NCBI GenBank assembly: GCA_025350445.1
Contig: JANXXV010000367.1
Location: forward strand, 1-8,491
Direction of reading: 5' to 3'
Length of the DNA stretch: 8,491 nt
DNA from: Bryobacteraceae bacterium
GTDB taxonomy: Bacteria; Acidobacteriota; Terriglobia; Bryobacterales; Bryobacteraceae
Below, piece after piece: positions 1-7,772 of this stretch. The position numbers were made by a program, and so were the translations under genes. The notes under the pieces were generated by a model. It made no database searches, was not told where the DNA came from, and saw only the letters and a list, made by a program, of their open reading frames with translations. Numbering within the stretch: the stretch's first letter is position 1; each line of letters begins with the position of its first letter.

Positions 1-657
1 GGCTTCTTTCCCGCCCTTAAACCATGCATCGCCCCGCCATCTGTCACCAGTTGCCGATACCACTACAAATCCTTCCGGGGCGCCACTAATTATTCGCACT
101 GCTTCGGGTAGCGGCGCGGATGGCGCAGGGCGAAACCGCCACGTGAAAAGCGCCAGCGCTGTTGCGAGGATGGCCAAGGCTAGCATCAACCATCTTCTCG
201 ATTCGGGACGCATGCCGGCCGGAATCACGAGCGGGAAGTCCACTTCCGCCGTGGAATGCTCAGGCAATGCAATGTTGGGAGCGGATTCTATCGCCACTTC
301 CGGTGTCACTGCCTGCTGAATCTTCGCTACGAATCGGGGAACGTATTGGCCCGGGTCGATTACCACTTGCAGGGTGTGATCGGCGCCCTCAGTCCGGTAA
401 AACTCCGTCAGTTTCTTACGCAGCCGGTGCGCTTCCACCCGGACTATGGAATCCCGTTTCGGGTCGAACTCGGCGGGTTTCCCTAAAGCCTCCACCGCGA
501 TATTGTACTCTTTGAGGTTCGCCCCATCGCCGTCGAGATACTTCTGAATAATGTAGTGCGCGATGCGAAGAACGCTGGGCGAACGCGTCAGAGTCTTGGC
601 TCTTAAGACTGAGTCCAACTCCTCGCGTTCTGTTTGCGGGACTCCCCTCAAAGCCAT
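1..657 (-). CDS. Membrane protein with uncharacterised N-terminal domain and malectin-like domain (partial, 3' end missing)
   Basis: The reading frame starts at an ATG (complement of 655-657) and stays open for 219 codons to the left edge, so the C-terminus is missing. Residues ~10-110 form a cytoplasmic domain with the signature RDSIVRVEAHRLRKKL (68-83) followed by EFYRTEG and GQYVPRF. I recognise this layout from acidobacterial membrane proteins where it precedes TPR, TolB-like or sugar-binding modules; its function is not established. A single hydrophobic helix lies at ~155-172 (WLMLALAILATALALFTW) with arginines on both sides. From ~187 the sequence resembles the start of a malectin domain, with the W207-x-x-D210-x-x-F213-x-G-G pattern typical of malectin beginnings. 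The inferred topology is cytoplasmic N-terminus and extracytoplasmic carbohydrate-binding C-terminus. An in-frame TGA at 673-675 bounds the 5' end; TTG at 664-666 is the only other start. It is divergent from the receptor gene, so a carbohydrate sensor or regulator role is possible but unproven. Confidence 0.85.
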   Translation of the reverse strand, partial: MALRGVPQTEREELDSVLRAKTLTRSPSVLRIAHYIIQKYLDGDGANLKEYNIAVEALGKPAEFDPKRDSIVRVEAHRLRKKLTEFYRTEGADHTLQVVIDPGQYVPRFVAKIQQAVTPEVAIESAPNIALPEHSTAEVDFPLVIPAGMRPESRRWLMLALAILATALALFTWRFRPAPSAPLPEAVRIISGAPEGFVVVSATGDRWRGDAWFKGGKEA

Positions 658-666
658 ACCGTCCAA

Positions 667-675
667 AGTATATCA
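667..675 (-). promoter_or_regulatory. Extended -10 promoter element for the minus-strand malectin-type gene
   Basis: Read on the minus strand, the sequence is TGATATACT, which fits the extended -10 pattern TGnTATAAT with one mismatch. No convincing -35 hexamer is found 16-18 nt upstream, which is usual for extended -10 promoters. The element ends 9 nt before the ATG at 657, so transcription would begin at or within a few bases of the start codon. That predicts a leaderless or near-leaderless mRNA, in line with the poor Shine-Dalgarno sequence before this ATG. Confidence 0.45.
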
Positions 676-786
676 TTTTCTCCCGCACCCGTGGGCTTGT
701 AACGAGGCTCATTCTAAACGACTTACTTTGCCTGTAACCCCAACCCTGGCTTAAGTAACAGTTGTAGCCTTCCGCAACCCAAATGT

Positions 787-844
787 AATGCATAGACTGT
801 AGCAACTAGTCTCAATCGGTTAGTACTGGGCGGCGCTATGCATT
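787..844. repeat. Perfect 9-bp inverted repeat upstream of the TonB receptor gene
   Basis: AATGCATAG at 787-795 is the exact reverse complement of CTATGCATT at 836-844, with 40 nt between the arms. Each arm contains the palindromic core ATGCAT, so the pair could be two binding sites for one dimeric regulator, or the arms could pair in the 5' leader RNA. The right arm ends 14 nt before the ribosome binding site. A weaker repeat, AGACT-N9-AGTCT (794-812), overlaps the left arm by two bases. Function is inferred only from position and symmetry. Confidence 0.4.
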
Positions 845-875
845 GCTGTTCAGAAGAAGAGGAGATCTCACAGTT

Positions 876-3800
876 ATGAGAAAGCAACAAATACCGGCCC
901 CGACAAGCTGGACCAGAATCCTCGGTGGATTCCTATTCTTGAGTCTGGTAGCAGCACCCCTGCCAGCGCAGTCGATCTACGCTACGCTGACCGGCGTGGT
1001 TTCCGATCCATCCAACGCGCTGGTGGCACAGGCTACCGTCAAATTGCGCGACGCCAATTCGGGATCACTCCGCGATACGGTTTCCAACGGCGAAGGATAT
1101 TACACGTTCGCCTCAGTTCCCGTAGGCACCTACGAACTGACGGTGGAATCCAAGGGCTTCCAGACCTTTAAAGGAACCGGGATTGAGCTTGGCGGCGGCG
1201 AGAAGCGCAACGTAAACGTTACGCTGAAAGTGGGCACTACCGGCGAGATTGTGGAAGTTAGCGCTCTCGCCGATTCGATCGCTCCGGTAGACTCGGGCGA
1301 GAAATCGGCTACATTGACCACCAAGGAACTGCAAAATTTTGTGCAGATCGGGAGCAACGCGGCGGAATTCCTGAAGATCATGCCTGGATTTGGCATCACC
1401 AACGGCACTTCGAACAAGGCAGCCTATTCCGGTGAAACGATCGGCATTAACGGGAACGGGGATGCCGGAAGCCAGAGCCCGCTGAATGGGGCCTATTCGT
1501 ATAATGGATTGCCCGGCAACTCGCTGGACATCACGGCGGACGGAGCGCACGTTTCCGACCCCGGTTGCAACTGCGACACGCCGGTGAACCCGAACTCAGA
1601 CATGATTGCCGAGTTCCAGGTGAAGACATCGAACTTCAGCGCGGAAAACCAAAAGGGCCCTGCGGTTGTGAGTTCGGTGGCAAAGTCGGGCGGCAAGGAT
1701 TTCCACGGTTCCGCGTTCTTCTATGCCAGGAACTATTCGTTGAACGCCAACGACGCTCTCTTTAACGCGACCGGTCAGACGCAGCCGCAGAACAAGTACT
1801 ATTATCCCGGCTTCACCCTTGGTGGTCCGGTAATTATCCCCGGAACCAGCTTCAACAAGAAGCGTGAAAAGCTGTTCTTTTTCACCGGTTTTGAGTACTT
1901 CTACCAAGTCCTCGATACGGGGCTGCTGCGCGCCACTGTGCCGACGGCTGGTATGTTGACCGGTAATTTCTCTCCGTCCGAAGTGGCCAAGCTCGGCAAC
2001 AAGACGCAGTCCGGCGGGCCTCCCGGGCAGGTTGATCCGGCTAAGTATCCGGGCGGGATCATCCCAGCCTCGCAGATCGATCCCAACATGCTGGCGCTGA
2101 TGAAGTTGTATCCCGCCGCCAATGCCGATCCGAACGCGACCGGCGGCTACAACTACGTGCAGGCGGAAACATTCAATCAAAACAACACCCAGTGGATGAC
2201 CCGCGTCGATTACAACATCAGCGACAACACGAAGCTCTTCGTGCGGTACAACATGCAGCGCGATAAGCAGCAGTTCCCGGTCGGCCTGTGGTGGAGGAAC
2301 GGAAATCAGGTTCCTTATCCGACTCCGATTATCGGTAAGAATGCATCCGATTCGGTAACCGCATCGCTGACGCATGTCTTCAACCCGACGATGACGAACG
2401 AGTTCGTTTTCGGCTACACATTTATCGGTTTCCCGAACGTTTTCGACGATCCCTCCAAGGTGGACCGGTCGAAGGTTGGCTACAACTATAAAGGCCTCTA
2501 CAAGAATGGCGTCGCGCAAATTCCTTCGTTCGGCGGCGGCAACGAATCGGCCTTTGTGTTTAACCCGGGTGGTTTTGAAGCAGGCGGTCCGGTATCGGGG
2601 CTCTATGCAAACAAATACATGCCCAGCTTTAGCGATACGGTTTCCAAGGTCTGGAGTACGCATACGGTGAAAGCCGGCGTCTTCTGGGAATGGATCAGGA
2701 ACGCTCAGCCCGCCAATAATAACTCGAACGGCCAGTTGAATGTTTCGAAGAACAACACCTTTTCGACAGGTAACGAATTCGCCGATCTGCTGACAGGGAC
2801 TTTGAGCGGGTACAACGAAACGTCGTTCAACCGCTTAAACGACATTGCCTATTCCACGTTTGAGGGTTTCGTGCAGGACTCCTGGAAAGTGAACAAGAGA
2901 CTGACGTTGGAAATGGGTATTCGGCTTACCCATTTCACTCCCTGGGCCGACCGGGTTGGATTCGGCTATTCGACTTTCGACTACTCGAAATACAGCTCGA
3001 GTTGCACGCCTTCCCAATACTGCGGATTCGTTTGGAACAAGCGTGATTCGAAAGTACCGATCGGTGGATTCCCAACGAGAAGCGCGTTCTATCAACCGCG
3101 CTTTGGTGCGGCTTACGATCTCTTTGGCGAAGGCAAGACCGTCCTTCGCGGCGGCTGGGGCCGGTTCTACTATCACTCAGGACAGTTCACCAGCGGTCTC
3201 GATGTCTCCGCCGGCGTCCAGAACATTGGCCTTGGGAACACCGTGAACGGTGTACCGTTGAAGGCGAGTCAGCTTGACACCCTCAACTTCGCCAGCCAAG
3301 CGCTCTCCCCTGCGGCCGTGGACGGAAAGGATGACCGACAGCCCTATACCGACAGCTACAGCTTTACTATCTCGCAGCGTGCTCCATGGTCAAGCATGTT
3401 CGAGGTCGCCTATCTGGGTAACCGCAGCAGGGACGGGGTGATCAACGGAGGCGCCGGCAGCAATATCAACCTGGTTCCAGTCGGAGCCCTGTTAAACAAA
3501 GGGTCCGATCCAAACGGCCTGACTTCGAACGACTACCGGCCGCTGAAGGGTTTCTCCGACCTCAACATCTCGACGCACGGGATATATGCGAATTACAACG
3601 CCCTGCAGTCGACGTGGATACGAAACAAGGGCCGATACGTAATCAACATGAACTACACGTACGGCAAGTCCATGGGGATTGTGAATTCCTCCCTCGACTC
3701 ATTCAACCTCGCCAATAACTACGGAGTGCAACCTGCGAACCGGAAGCATATCTTCAATGCGGCTTATTCGGTGGAGCTGGGAAGCTTCACCACGAGCAAG

Positions 3801-4349
3801 GTAGCTGGCGGCTTCGTCAACGGCTGGCAGTTCTCCGGTATAACGCAGCTACAAAGCGGCGCAAATCTCACCGGATACAGCAATCAGAACTTCGGATTGA
3901 ACACAAACAGCAGCAAGATTCCGGGGACAGACATTAACATTAGTAGTGCATCAATATTGGGAACGCCGAATATTCAGCTCAACCCGATATTGACTTGCAA
4001 TCCCACGGCGAATCTGGCGGCGCATCAGTACATCAACCCGGGTTGCTTTGCCCTGCCCAACAAGGTCGGACAGAATGGTCCCACGGTGCTGCCGGCATTT
4101 TACGGACAGGCATTCTTCAATTCCGATCTTGCACTGTTCAAGAACTTCCAAATCAAGGAGTCGATGAAAGTGCAGTTCCGGATTAACGCCAACAACTTCC
4201 TGAACCACCCATTGTGGTCGTTCAACGGAGGGAATCTAAACCTCGGTTTCGATCCCGTTACCGGCAAGGTGAATACTTCCAACTTCGGAACCACCACCCA
4301 GAAAGAAGGCCACCGGGTGATCCAACTGGTGGCGAAGTTCTACTTCTAA
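876..4349 (+). CDS. TonB-dependent outer-membrane receptor, Oar-like, with carboxypeptidase-regulatory-like N-terminal domain
   Basis: The protein has 1157 residues, the usual size for the large acidobacterial Oar-like receptor family. Residues 1-31 form a signal peptide: basic start MRKQQ, hydrophobic core at ~14-28, cleavage near PLPA|QS. Residues ~33-120 are a carboxypeptidase-regulatory-like beta-sandwich (ATLTGVVSDPSNALV, then GYYTFASVPVGTYELTVE). A plug region follows from ~123, including the family-typical IAEFQVKTSNFSAE at ~244. The rest is a beta-barrel rich in aromatic strands such as AFFYARN, FTGFEYFY and RGGWGRFYY. The chain ends in KFYF, and a terminal Phe is the usual signal for insertion by the BAM machinery. 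ATG 876 was chosen because GAGGAG at 859-864 precedes it by 11 nt and a signal peptide begins there; an in-frame TTG at 843 adds 11 residues and has no ribosome site. No SusD-like partner is visible. Such receptors import large substrates using TonB/ExbBD energy; the substrate here is unknown. Confidence 0.93.
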   Translation: MRKQQIPAPTSWTRILGGFLFLSLVAAPLPAQSIYATLTGVVSDPSNALVAQATVKLRDANSGSLRDTVSNGEGYYTFASVPVGTYELTVESKGFQTFKGTGIELGGGEKRNVNVTLKVGTTGEIVEVSALADSIAPVDSGEKSATLTTKELQNFVQIGSNAAEFLKIMPGFGITNGTSNKAAYSGETIGINGNGDAGSQSPLNGAYSYNGLPGNSLDITADGAHVSDPGCNCDTPVNPNSDMIAEFQVKTSNFSAENQKGPAVVSSVAKSGGKDFHGSAFFYARNYSLNANDALFNATGQTQPQNKYYYPGFTLGGPVIIPGTSFNKKREKLFFFTGFEYFYQVLDTGLLRATVPTAGMLTGNFSPSEVAKLGNKTQSGGPPGQVDPAKYPGGIIPASQIDPNMLALMKLYPAANADPNATGGYNYVQAETFNQNNTQWMTRVDYNISDNTKLFVRYNMQRDKQQFPVGLWWRNGNQVPYPTPIIGKNASDSVTASLTHVFNPTMTNEFVFGYTFIGFPNVFDDPSKVDRSKVGYNYKGLYKNGVAQIPSFGGGNESAFVFNPGGFEAGGPVSGLYANKYMPSFSDTVSKVWSTHTVKAGVFWEWIRNAQPANNNSNGQLNVSKNNTFSTGNEFADLLTGTLSGYNETSFNRLNDIAYSTFEGFVQDSWKVNKRLTLEMGIRLTHFTPWADRVGFGYSTFDYSKYSSSCTPSQYCGFVWNKRDSKVPIGGFPTRSAFYQPRFGAAYDLFGEGKTVLRGGWGRFYYHSGQFTSGLDVSAGVQNIGLGNTVNGVPLKASQLDTLNFASQALSPAAVDGKDDRQPYTDSYSFTISQRAPWSSMFEVAYLGNRSRDGVINGGAGSNINLVPVGALLNKGSDPNGLTSNDYRPLKGFSDLNISTHGIYANYNALQSTWIRNKGRYVINMNYTYGKSMGIVNSSLDSFNLANNYGVQPANRKHIFNAAYSVELGSFTTSKVAGGFVNGWQFSGITQLQSGANLTGYSNQNFGLNTNSSKIPGTDINISSASILGTPNIQLNPILTCNPTANLAAHQYINPGCFALPNKVGQNGPTVLPAFYGQAFFNSDLALFKNFQIKESMKVQFRINANNFLNHPLWSFNGGNLNLGFDPVTGKVNTSNFGTTTQKEGHRVIQLVAKFYF

Positions 4350-4370
4350 TCGCGTCGGGTACGCAACAAA

Positions 4371-4405
4371 ACGGGCGTCTCGAAAGGGACGCCCGTGTTT
4401 TTTTT
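4371..4405 (+). terminator. Rho-independent terminator after the TonB receptor gene
   Basis: A perfect 9-bp GC-rich stem is formed by ACGGGCGTC (4371-4379) and GACGCCCGT (4388-4396) around an 8-nt loop, followed by G and a run of eight T (4398-4405). It begins 22 nt after the receptor stop codon. It ends only 16 nt before the earliest plausible start of the next gene, so the downstream operon either depends on read-through or has a promoter inside the receptor gene. Confidence 0.92.
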
Positions 4406-4414
4406 GGTAGCCTC

Positions 4415-4422
4415 AAGAGGAG
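4415..4422 (+). promoter_or_regulatory. Ribosome binding site of the VWFA-type gene
   Basis: AAGAGGAG is a strong Shine-Dalgarno sequence, but no ATG follows at a normal distance. Its last G is the first base of the in-frame GTG at 4422, which is too close for standard initiation. The in-frame CTG at 4428 lies 5 nt downstream, an ideal spacing. The site therefore argues for non-AUG initiation, at GTG 4422 or the rarer CTG 4428. Confidence 0.6.
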
Positions 4423-6581
4423 TGAAACTGAAAAGCAATAACTTAGGTAGAAATTCGCTGCTCTTCGCCCTGCTGCCGGCCCTGCTTGTGATCCCTCCCC
4501 ACGCTGTCCAAGGGCAAACGCCGGGGCCAGTCCTCAAAGGCGGCGTCGATGAAGTCTTGTTCGACATCGTTGTGCGGGATAAGAAGGGCAAGCCGATCGT
4601 CGACCTGAAGCCTGGGGACGTGACGGTGATTGACAACGGAGTGAAGCAGAAACTCACCAGCTTCCGCCTGGTGCACGGCACTGAAGTGATCACTGCGGCG
4701 GGCGCGATGACGAAACTGGATCCGCTGCGGCAGATCCGCCTGGTGACCCTGGCATTTGAGGCAATCAGCGAAGTCGATCAGCGCAAGACGGCACGGGCGG
4801 CGGCCCTCGATTTAATTAGCGGCGATCAAGGCGCGAACGTTTATTACTCCGTGGTGATGCTGAATACGCGGCTGTTGGCGCTGCAACCGTTCACCAACGA
4901 CAAGGACGCTCTTGCCCGCGCGATTGACCGCGCAACCACGGGTTTGGCGATAGGGAAGCTGGCGTCTGAATCGGATGCGATAAAGGACGCATTGAGAAGG
5001 ACCGTTGGCCCGCCACAGGGCGGGGATGCGAATCTGCTTGCCGCGGCGGGCGACGCAGCGGGCCAGTCAGCGGCGAATGGAGCGCCCGTCGATCCGACCA
5101 AAGCCGTGCTGGCGGGAATCCTGCTGGATATGCTGCGTCTGGATGAGGCCGTCTCCAGCCGCAACGCCCGGATGTCGATAGAGGCGCTTTCCGCGCTGGT
5201 TCGCGGCCAACAGGCTTTGCCCGGCCGGAAGTCGATTCTATACTTTGCGCAAGGCATGTACGTTACCCAGGAACTGGATGTGATGTTTCGCAACTTGATG
5301 AGCCTGTCAAACCGCACCAATGTCACGTTCTATGCCGTGGACACGCGCGGCGTGACGACCCAGTCGCAGAATGCCGGCGCGACCAGTAAATTGGCGGGCG
5401 CGGCCAGGGCGAGCGCGACCACGGTAACCCGCACGTCGGGCGCCGTCACCAAGGGAGAGGTGATGGTATTTGACGATGCCGAGGCCTCGGCGCGTACCAA
5501 CGTTCAAGTTCCGCTGCGAGACCTGGCGGAATCGACGGGCGGTTTTCTGGTGAGCGACAGCAACGATCTGCGCGGGCCGCTGCGGCACATCAACGAGGAA
5601 ATTAACAGCTATTACGAAATCACTTTCAACCCCGGCATCGAAAAATATGACGGGTCATTTCGCAAGCTGAGCGTGGACGCGGCGCGGAAAGGGCTTGTCA
5701 TTCACGCGCGTAACGGCTACTTCGCGCTGCCGCCGGAGGCTCGCGCTTCGGGGCTGCAATCGTTTGAGGTGCCTCTGCTCGAAGCAATCTCCAGCGGGAA
5801 ATCTTCCGCCGGCGTTGCATTCCGCGCGGGTGTCGTCACGCTGCAATCGAAAGCCGAAGGAACAGACGTTTCGGTGCTGGTGGAGGTGCCGCTGGCGGGG
5901 TTGCAGCCAAAAGCCGACGGGAATACTCTGAACGTGCGCTTCGACATCCTGGCGCTGGTAAAGAATTCCGCCGGAGAGGTGGTGCAGAAACTCAGCCGCG
6001 ACCGGTCGTTCAAAGTGACCGCCGACCAATTGAAGATGGGAAACTTCGTGGACAAGATCACAACCGCTATCGCCGTGGGCAAGTACACTCTCGAAAGCGC
6101 GGTGATGGATCGCGAAAGCGGAAAACTCGGAACCAGCCGCACGGAATTTACCGTTTCCCCGAAAGCGGCCGGTGTTGCAATTTCGTCCCTTGCCATGGTG
6201 CGTTCCTACACGCCCAACGCGAAGGGGCTTGATGCGGCGGACCCGTTTCAGTTCCAGAGCGGCAGTATCACACCGACTTTGAATGCCAGCGTCCAACGAT
6301 CGAAGGACGCGGCGCTGCGCTTGTTCTTCACCGTCTATCAGGACCCGGCAATCCCTTCGAAACCCACTGTGTCGATCGAATTTCTACAAGCCGGCAAGAG
6401 TCTCACCAAGGTTCCGATGCCGCTACCGGACGCCGATGCTCAGGGAAGAATCCCATACGTGATGACCATCCCCGCCGCGGCCATTCCACCGGGCACTTAT
6501 GAGGTTCTAGCTACCGCCAAGCAGGGCGACACGGCGGCGGAATCCAGAATCACGGTCAAGATCGAAGGGCCGCAGTTGTAG
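4422..6581 (+). CDS. Exported VWFA-related acidobacterial-domain protein
   Basis: The protein has 719 residues from GTG 4422; CTG 4428 would give 717, and the mature protein is the same. Residues 1-31 are a signal peptide with hydrophobic core LLFALLPALLVI. Residues ~43-86 carry the family's opening beta module (VLFDIVVRDKKGKPIVDLKPGDVTVIDNG in type). A von Willebrand A-like fold follows at ~105-385, with QIRLVTLAFEAISE where the first strand should be, FTNDKDALARAI, GRKSILYFAQGM and TFYAVDTRG. The metal-binding DxSxS motif is absent from the first strand. Two Ala/Gly/Thr-rich stretches, near 200-230 and 317-355, look like flexible inserts. The YYEITFNPG...GYFALP module at ~397-437 is typical of this family, known to me as the VWFA-related acidobacterial domain. 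The C-terminal ~275 residues are beta-rich and unassigned. The role is probably adhesion or scaffolding in the periplasm or at the cell surface. It is the first gene of a three-gene operon; the next gene starts 9 nt after its TAG. Confidence 0.88.
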   Translation: MKLKSNNLGRNSLLFALLPALLVIPPHAVQGQTPGPVLKGGVDEVLFDIVVRDKKGKPIVDLKPGDVTVIDNGVKQKLTSFRLVHGTEVITAAGAMTKLDPLRQIRLVTLAFEAISEVDQRKTARAAALDLISGDQGANVYYSVVMLNTRLLALQPFTNDKDALARAIDRATTGLAIGKLASESDAIKDALRRTVGPPQGGDANLLAAAGDAAGQSAANGAPVDPTKAVLAGILLDMLRLDEAVSSRNARMSIEALSALVRGQQALPGRKSILYFAQGMYVTQELDVMFRNLMSLSNRTNVTFYAVDTRGVTTQSQNAGATSKLAGAARASATTVTRTSGAVTKGEVMVFDDAEASARTNVQVPLRDLAESTGGFLVSDSNDLRGPLRHINEEINSYYEITFNPGIEKYDGSFRKLSVDAARKGLVIHARNGYFALPPEARASGLQSFEVPLLEAISSGKSSAGVAFRAGVVTLQSKAEGTDVSVLVEVPLAGLQPKADGNTLNVRFDILALVKNSAGEVVQKLSRDRSFKVTADQLKMGNFVDKITTAIAVGKYTLESAVMDRESGKLGTSRTEFTVSPKAAGVAISSLAMVRSYTPNAKGLDAADPFQFQSGSITPTLNASVQRSKDAALRLFFTVYQDPAIPSKPTVSIEFLQAGKSLTKVPMPLPDADAQGRIPYVMTIPAAAIPPGTYEVLATAKQGDTAAESRITVKIEGPQL

Positions 6582-6590
6582 TATGAGTCT

Positions 6591-7772
6591 ATGCGCGGCT
6601 TCGATTCTTTGCGTAAACAGCCTTTCCAACCGCGAACTTCCGAACCGGGGCACAAGTGCTTCCGATTCTGCGCGACGGCCTTACTTTTCCACGCACTTTG
6701 CGCCAGCGGACAAACGGTCCCCGCCGACCAGATTCTAAAACAGGCGATTACGCTTCATCAGGCAGGCGATATGGATGGAGCGATTCGTGCCTACCAGCAA
6801 TATCTGGCTCTCAAGCCGGATTCGCCGATGGCAATTTCGAACCTGGGAGCTGCCTACGCCCGTGCCGGACGATATGAGGAAGCCATTACTCAGTATCGGC
6901 GCGCTCTAAAGCAGCAGCCGGGCAATACGCCCGTGGAGTTAAACCTCGCTCTTGCACATTACAAGATAGGCCAGGCGGAACAGGCGGCGGCAATTCTGGA
7001 GAAGGTTCACAGCGCCGTGCCGGATCAATTGCAGCCGATGTTACTGTTGGCCGATTGCTGGCTGGCCATGGGCAAGAACAAATCCGTGGTGGAACTGTTG
7101 GCGACGCTGGCCGAGCGGCACCCCGGCGATCTGGCGGTAGCTTATGCTCTTGGAACGGCACTGGTGCGGGACAATCAGTTCCTGCGCGGGCAGGTGGTGA
7201 TCGAGCGCATTCTTCGCAACGGAGATTCCGCCGAAGCGCGGCTACTGATGGGCACGACGAAGTTAAGCATGAACGATCACGCCGGCGCCGTGGTTGAACT
7301 TGCCAAGGCCGCCGAGCTGAATCCGAAGTTGCCCGATGTGTATTCCTACTATGGCCAGGCGCTGTTGACCACTGGAGATCCCACTGGCGCGGCCGGCGCT
7401 TTCCGCAAAGCGCTGGCGAATAATCCGAACGATTTCAACGCCAACTTGCAGCTTGCCGTCCTGTTGAAGCAGGATGAAAACTTCGAGGACGCCGTGAAGT
7501 ATCTGCGCCGCGCGCTGCAGGTGCGGCCCGGTGATTTGAGCGTGCGTTACCAGCTTGCGTCTATCGATTTCAGTCAGGGGAAACTCGACGCATCGCGGAG
7601 CGCGCTCGAATCAATCCTGAAGGCAGCCCCGAACTTTACTGAAGCTCACGTCACGCTGGCCACTATCTATTACCGGTTGAAACGTAAGGCCGATGGCGAT
7701 AACGAACGCGCGATTGTCGTAAAGCTGAACGCGGAAGCCCAGGCGAAGGAGCCCGGAGTGAACGTGAAATGA
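6591..7772 (+). CDS. Exported tetratricopeptide-repeat protein
   Basis: The protein has 393 residues. The N-terminus has a long basic leader ([10 protein letters not shown]) and a hydrophobic stretch at ~25-38, with likely cleavage near CASG|QT (~40), so export to the periplasm is predicted; there is no proper lipobox. From ~45 to ~375 the chain is almost entirely TPR units of ~34 residues, about nine or ten. Clear examples are 45-77 ([19 protein letters not shown]), 79-111 ([20 protein letters not shown]), 248-281 ([19 protein letters not shown]) and 283-315 ([18 protein letters not shown]). TPR arrays bind other proteins and have no catalytic activity. ATG 6591 lies 9 nt after the upstream stop and lacks a good ribosome site, which suggests translational coupling to the VWFA gene. 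Its stop overlaps the next start (ATGA, 7769-7772). The likely role is a scaffold for the neighbouring exported proteins; the partner is not shown by the sequence. Confidence 0.9.
   Translation: MRGFDSLRKQPFQPRTSEPGHKCFRFCATALLFHALCASGQTVPADQILKQAITLHQAGDMDGAIRAYQQYLALKPDSPMAISNLGAAYARAGRYEEAITQYRRALKQQPGNTPVELNLALAHYKIGQAEQAAAILEKVHSAVPDQLQPMLLLADCWLAMGKNKSVVELLATLAERHPGDLAVAYALGTALVRDNQFLRGQVVIERILRNGDSAEARLLMGTTKLSMNDHAGAVVELAKAAELNPKLPDVYSYYGQALLTTGDPTGAAGAFRKALANNPNDFNANLQLAVLLKQDENFEDAVKYLRRALQVRPGDLSVRYQLASIDFSQGKLDASRSALESILKAAPNFTEAHVTLATIYYRLKRKADGDNERAIVVKLNAEAQAKEPGVNVK

Larger units (their letters stand above)
658..875. other. Divergent intergenic region
   Basis: This 218-bp gap separates the leftward malectin-type gene from the rightward receptor gene and should hold both promoters. 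The left end has the extended -10 element for the minus-strand gene. On the plus strand I found no promoter pair I would defend. The best weak match is TTGCCT at 729-734 with TTAAGT 17 nt downstream. The right part holds a 9-bp inverted repeat (787-795 and 836-844) and the receptor's ribosome binding site GAGGAG at 859-864. No small RNA or convincing small ORF is visible. Confidence 0.6.

Noticed and set aside
162..515. Plus-strand small frames (117 and 76 codons) at the left end
   Set aside because: Both are antisense to the malectin-type gene, have no ribosome site and show no recognisable features.
416..805. Minus-strand frame of 129 codons starting upstream of the malectin-type gene
   Set aside because: It overlaps the malectin-type gene in another frame, its downstream part is Arg/Gly/Ser-rich, and the alternative frame carries a recognisable domain, a membrane helix and a malectin motif.
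794..812. AGACT-N9-AGTCT inverted repeat as a separate operator
   Set aside because: Five-base arms are expected by chance at this spacing in a region of this size, and it overlaps the better 9-bp repeat; mentioned only within that entry.
843..875. Upstream TTG start for the TonB receptor, adding 11 residues (MLFRRRGDLTV)
   Set aside because: The added stretch covers the GAGGAG ribosome site of ATG 876, has no ribosome site of its own and overlaps the inverted repeat; the signal peptide begins naturally at ATG 876.
1596..2663. Long antisense frame (355 codons) opposite the TonB receptor gene
   Set aside because: It is a mirror of the receptor's codon bias; the product is Arg/Val/Gly-rich with no domain, signal or ribosome site, and the plus-strand receptor is certain.
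4395..4421. Upstream GTG start for the VWFA gene, adding 9 residues
   Set aside because: This GTG lies in the terminator stem and the added codons are the T-run, which would be translated as MFFLVASRG; the strong Shine-Dalgarno lies downstream of it.
6591..6710. TPR protein as a lipoprotein, because of the Cys at residue 37
   Set aside because: The residues before the Cys (H-A-L-C) do not fit a lipobox; ordinary signal-peptidase cleavage after CASG is more likely.
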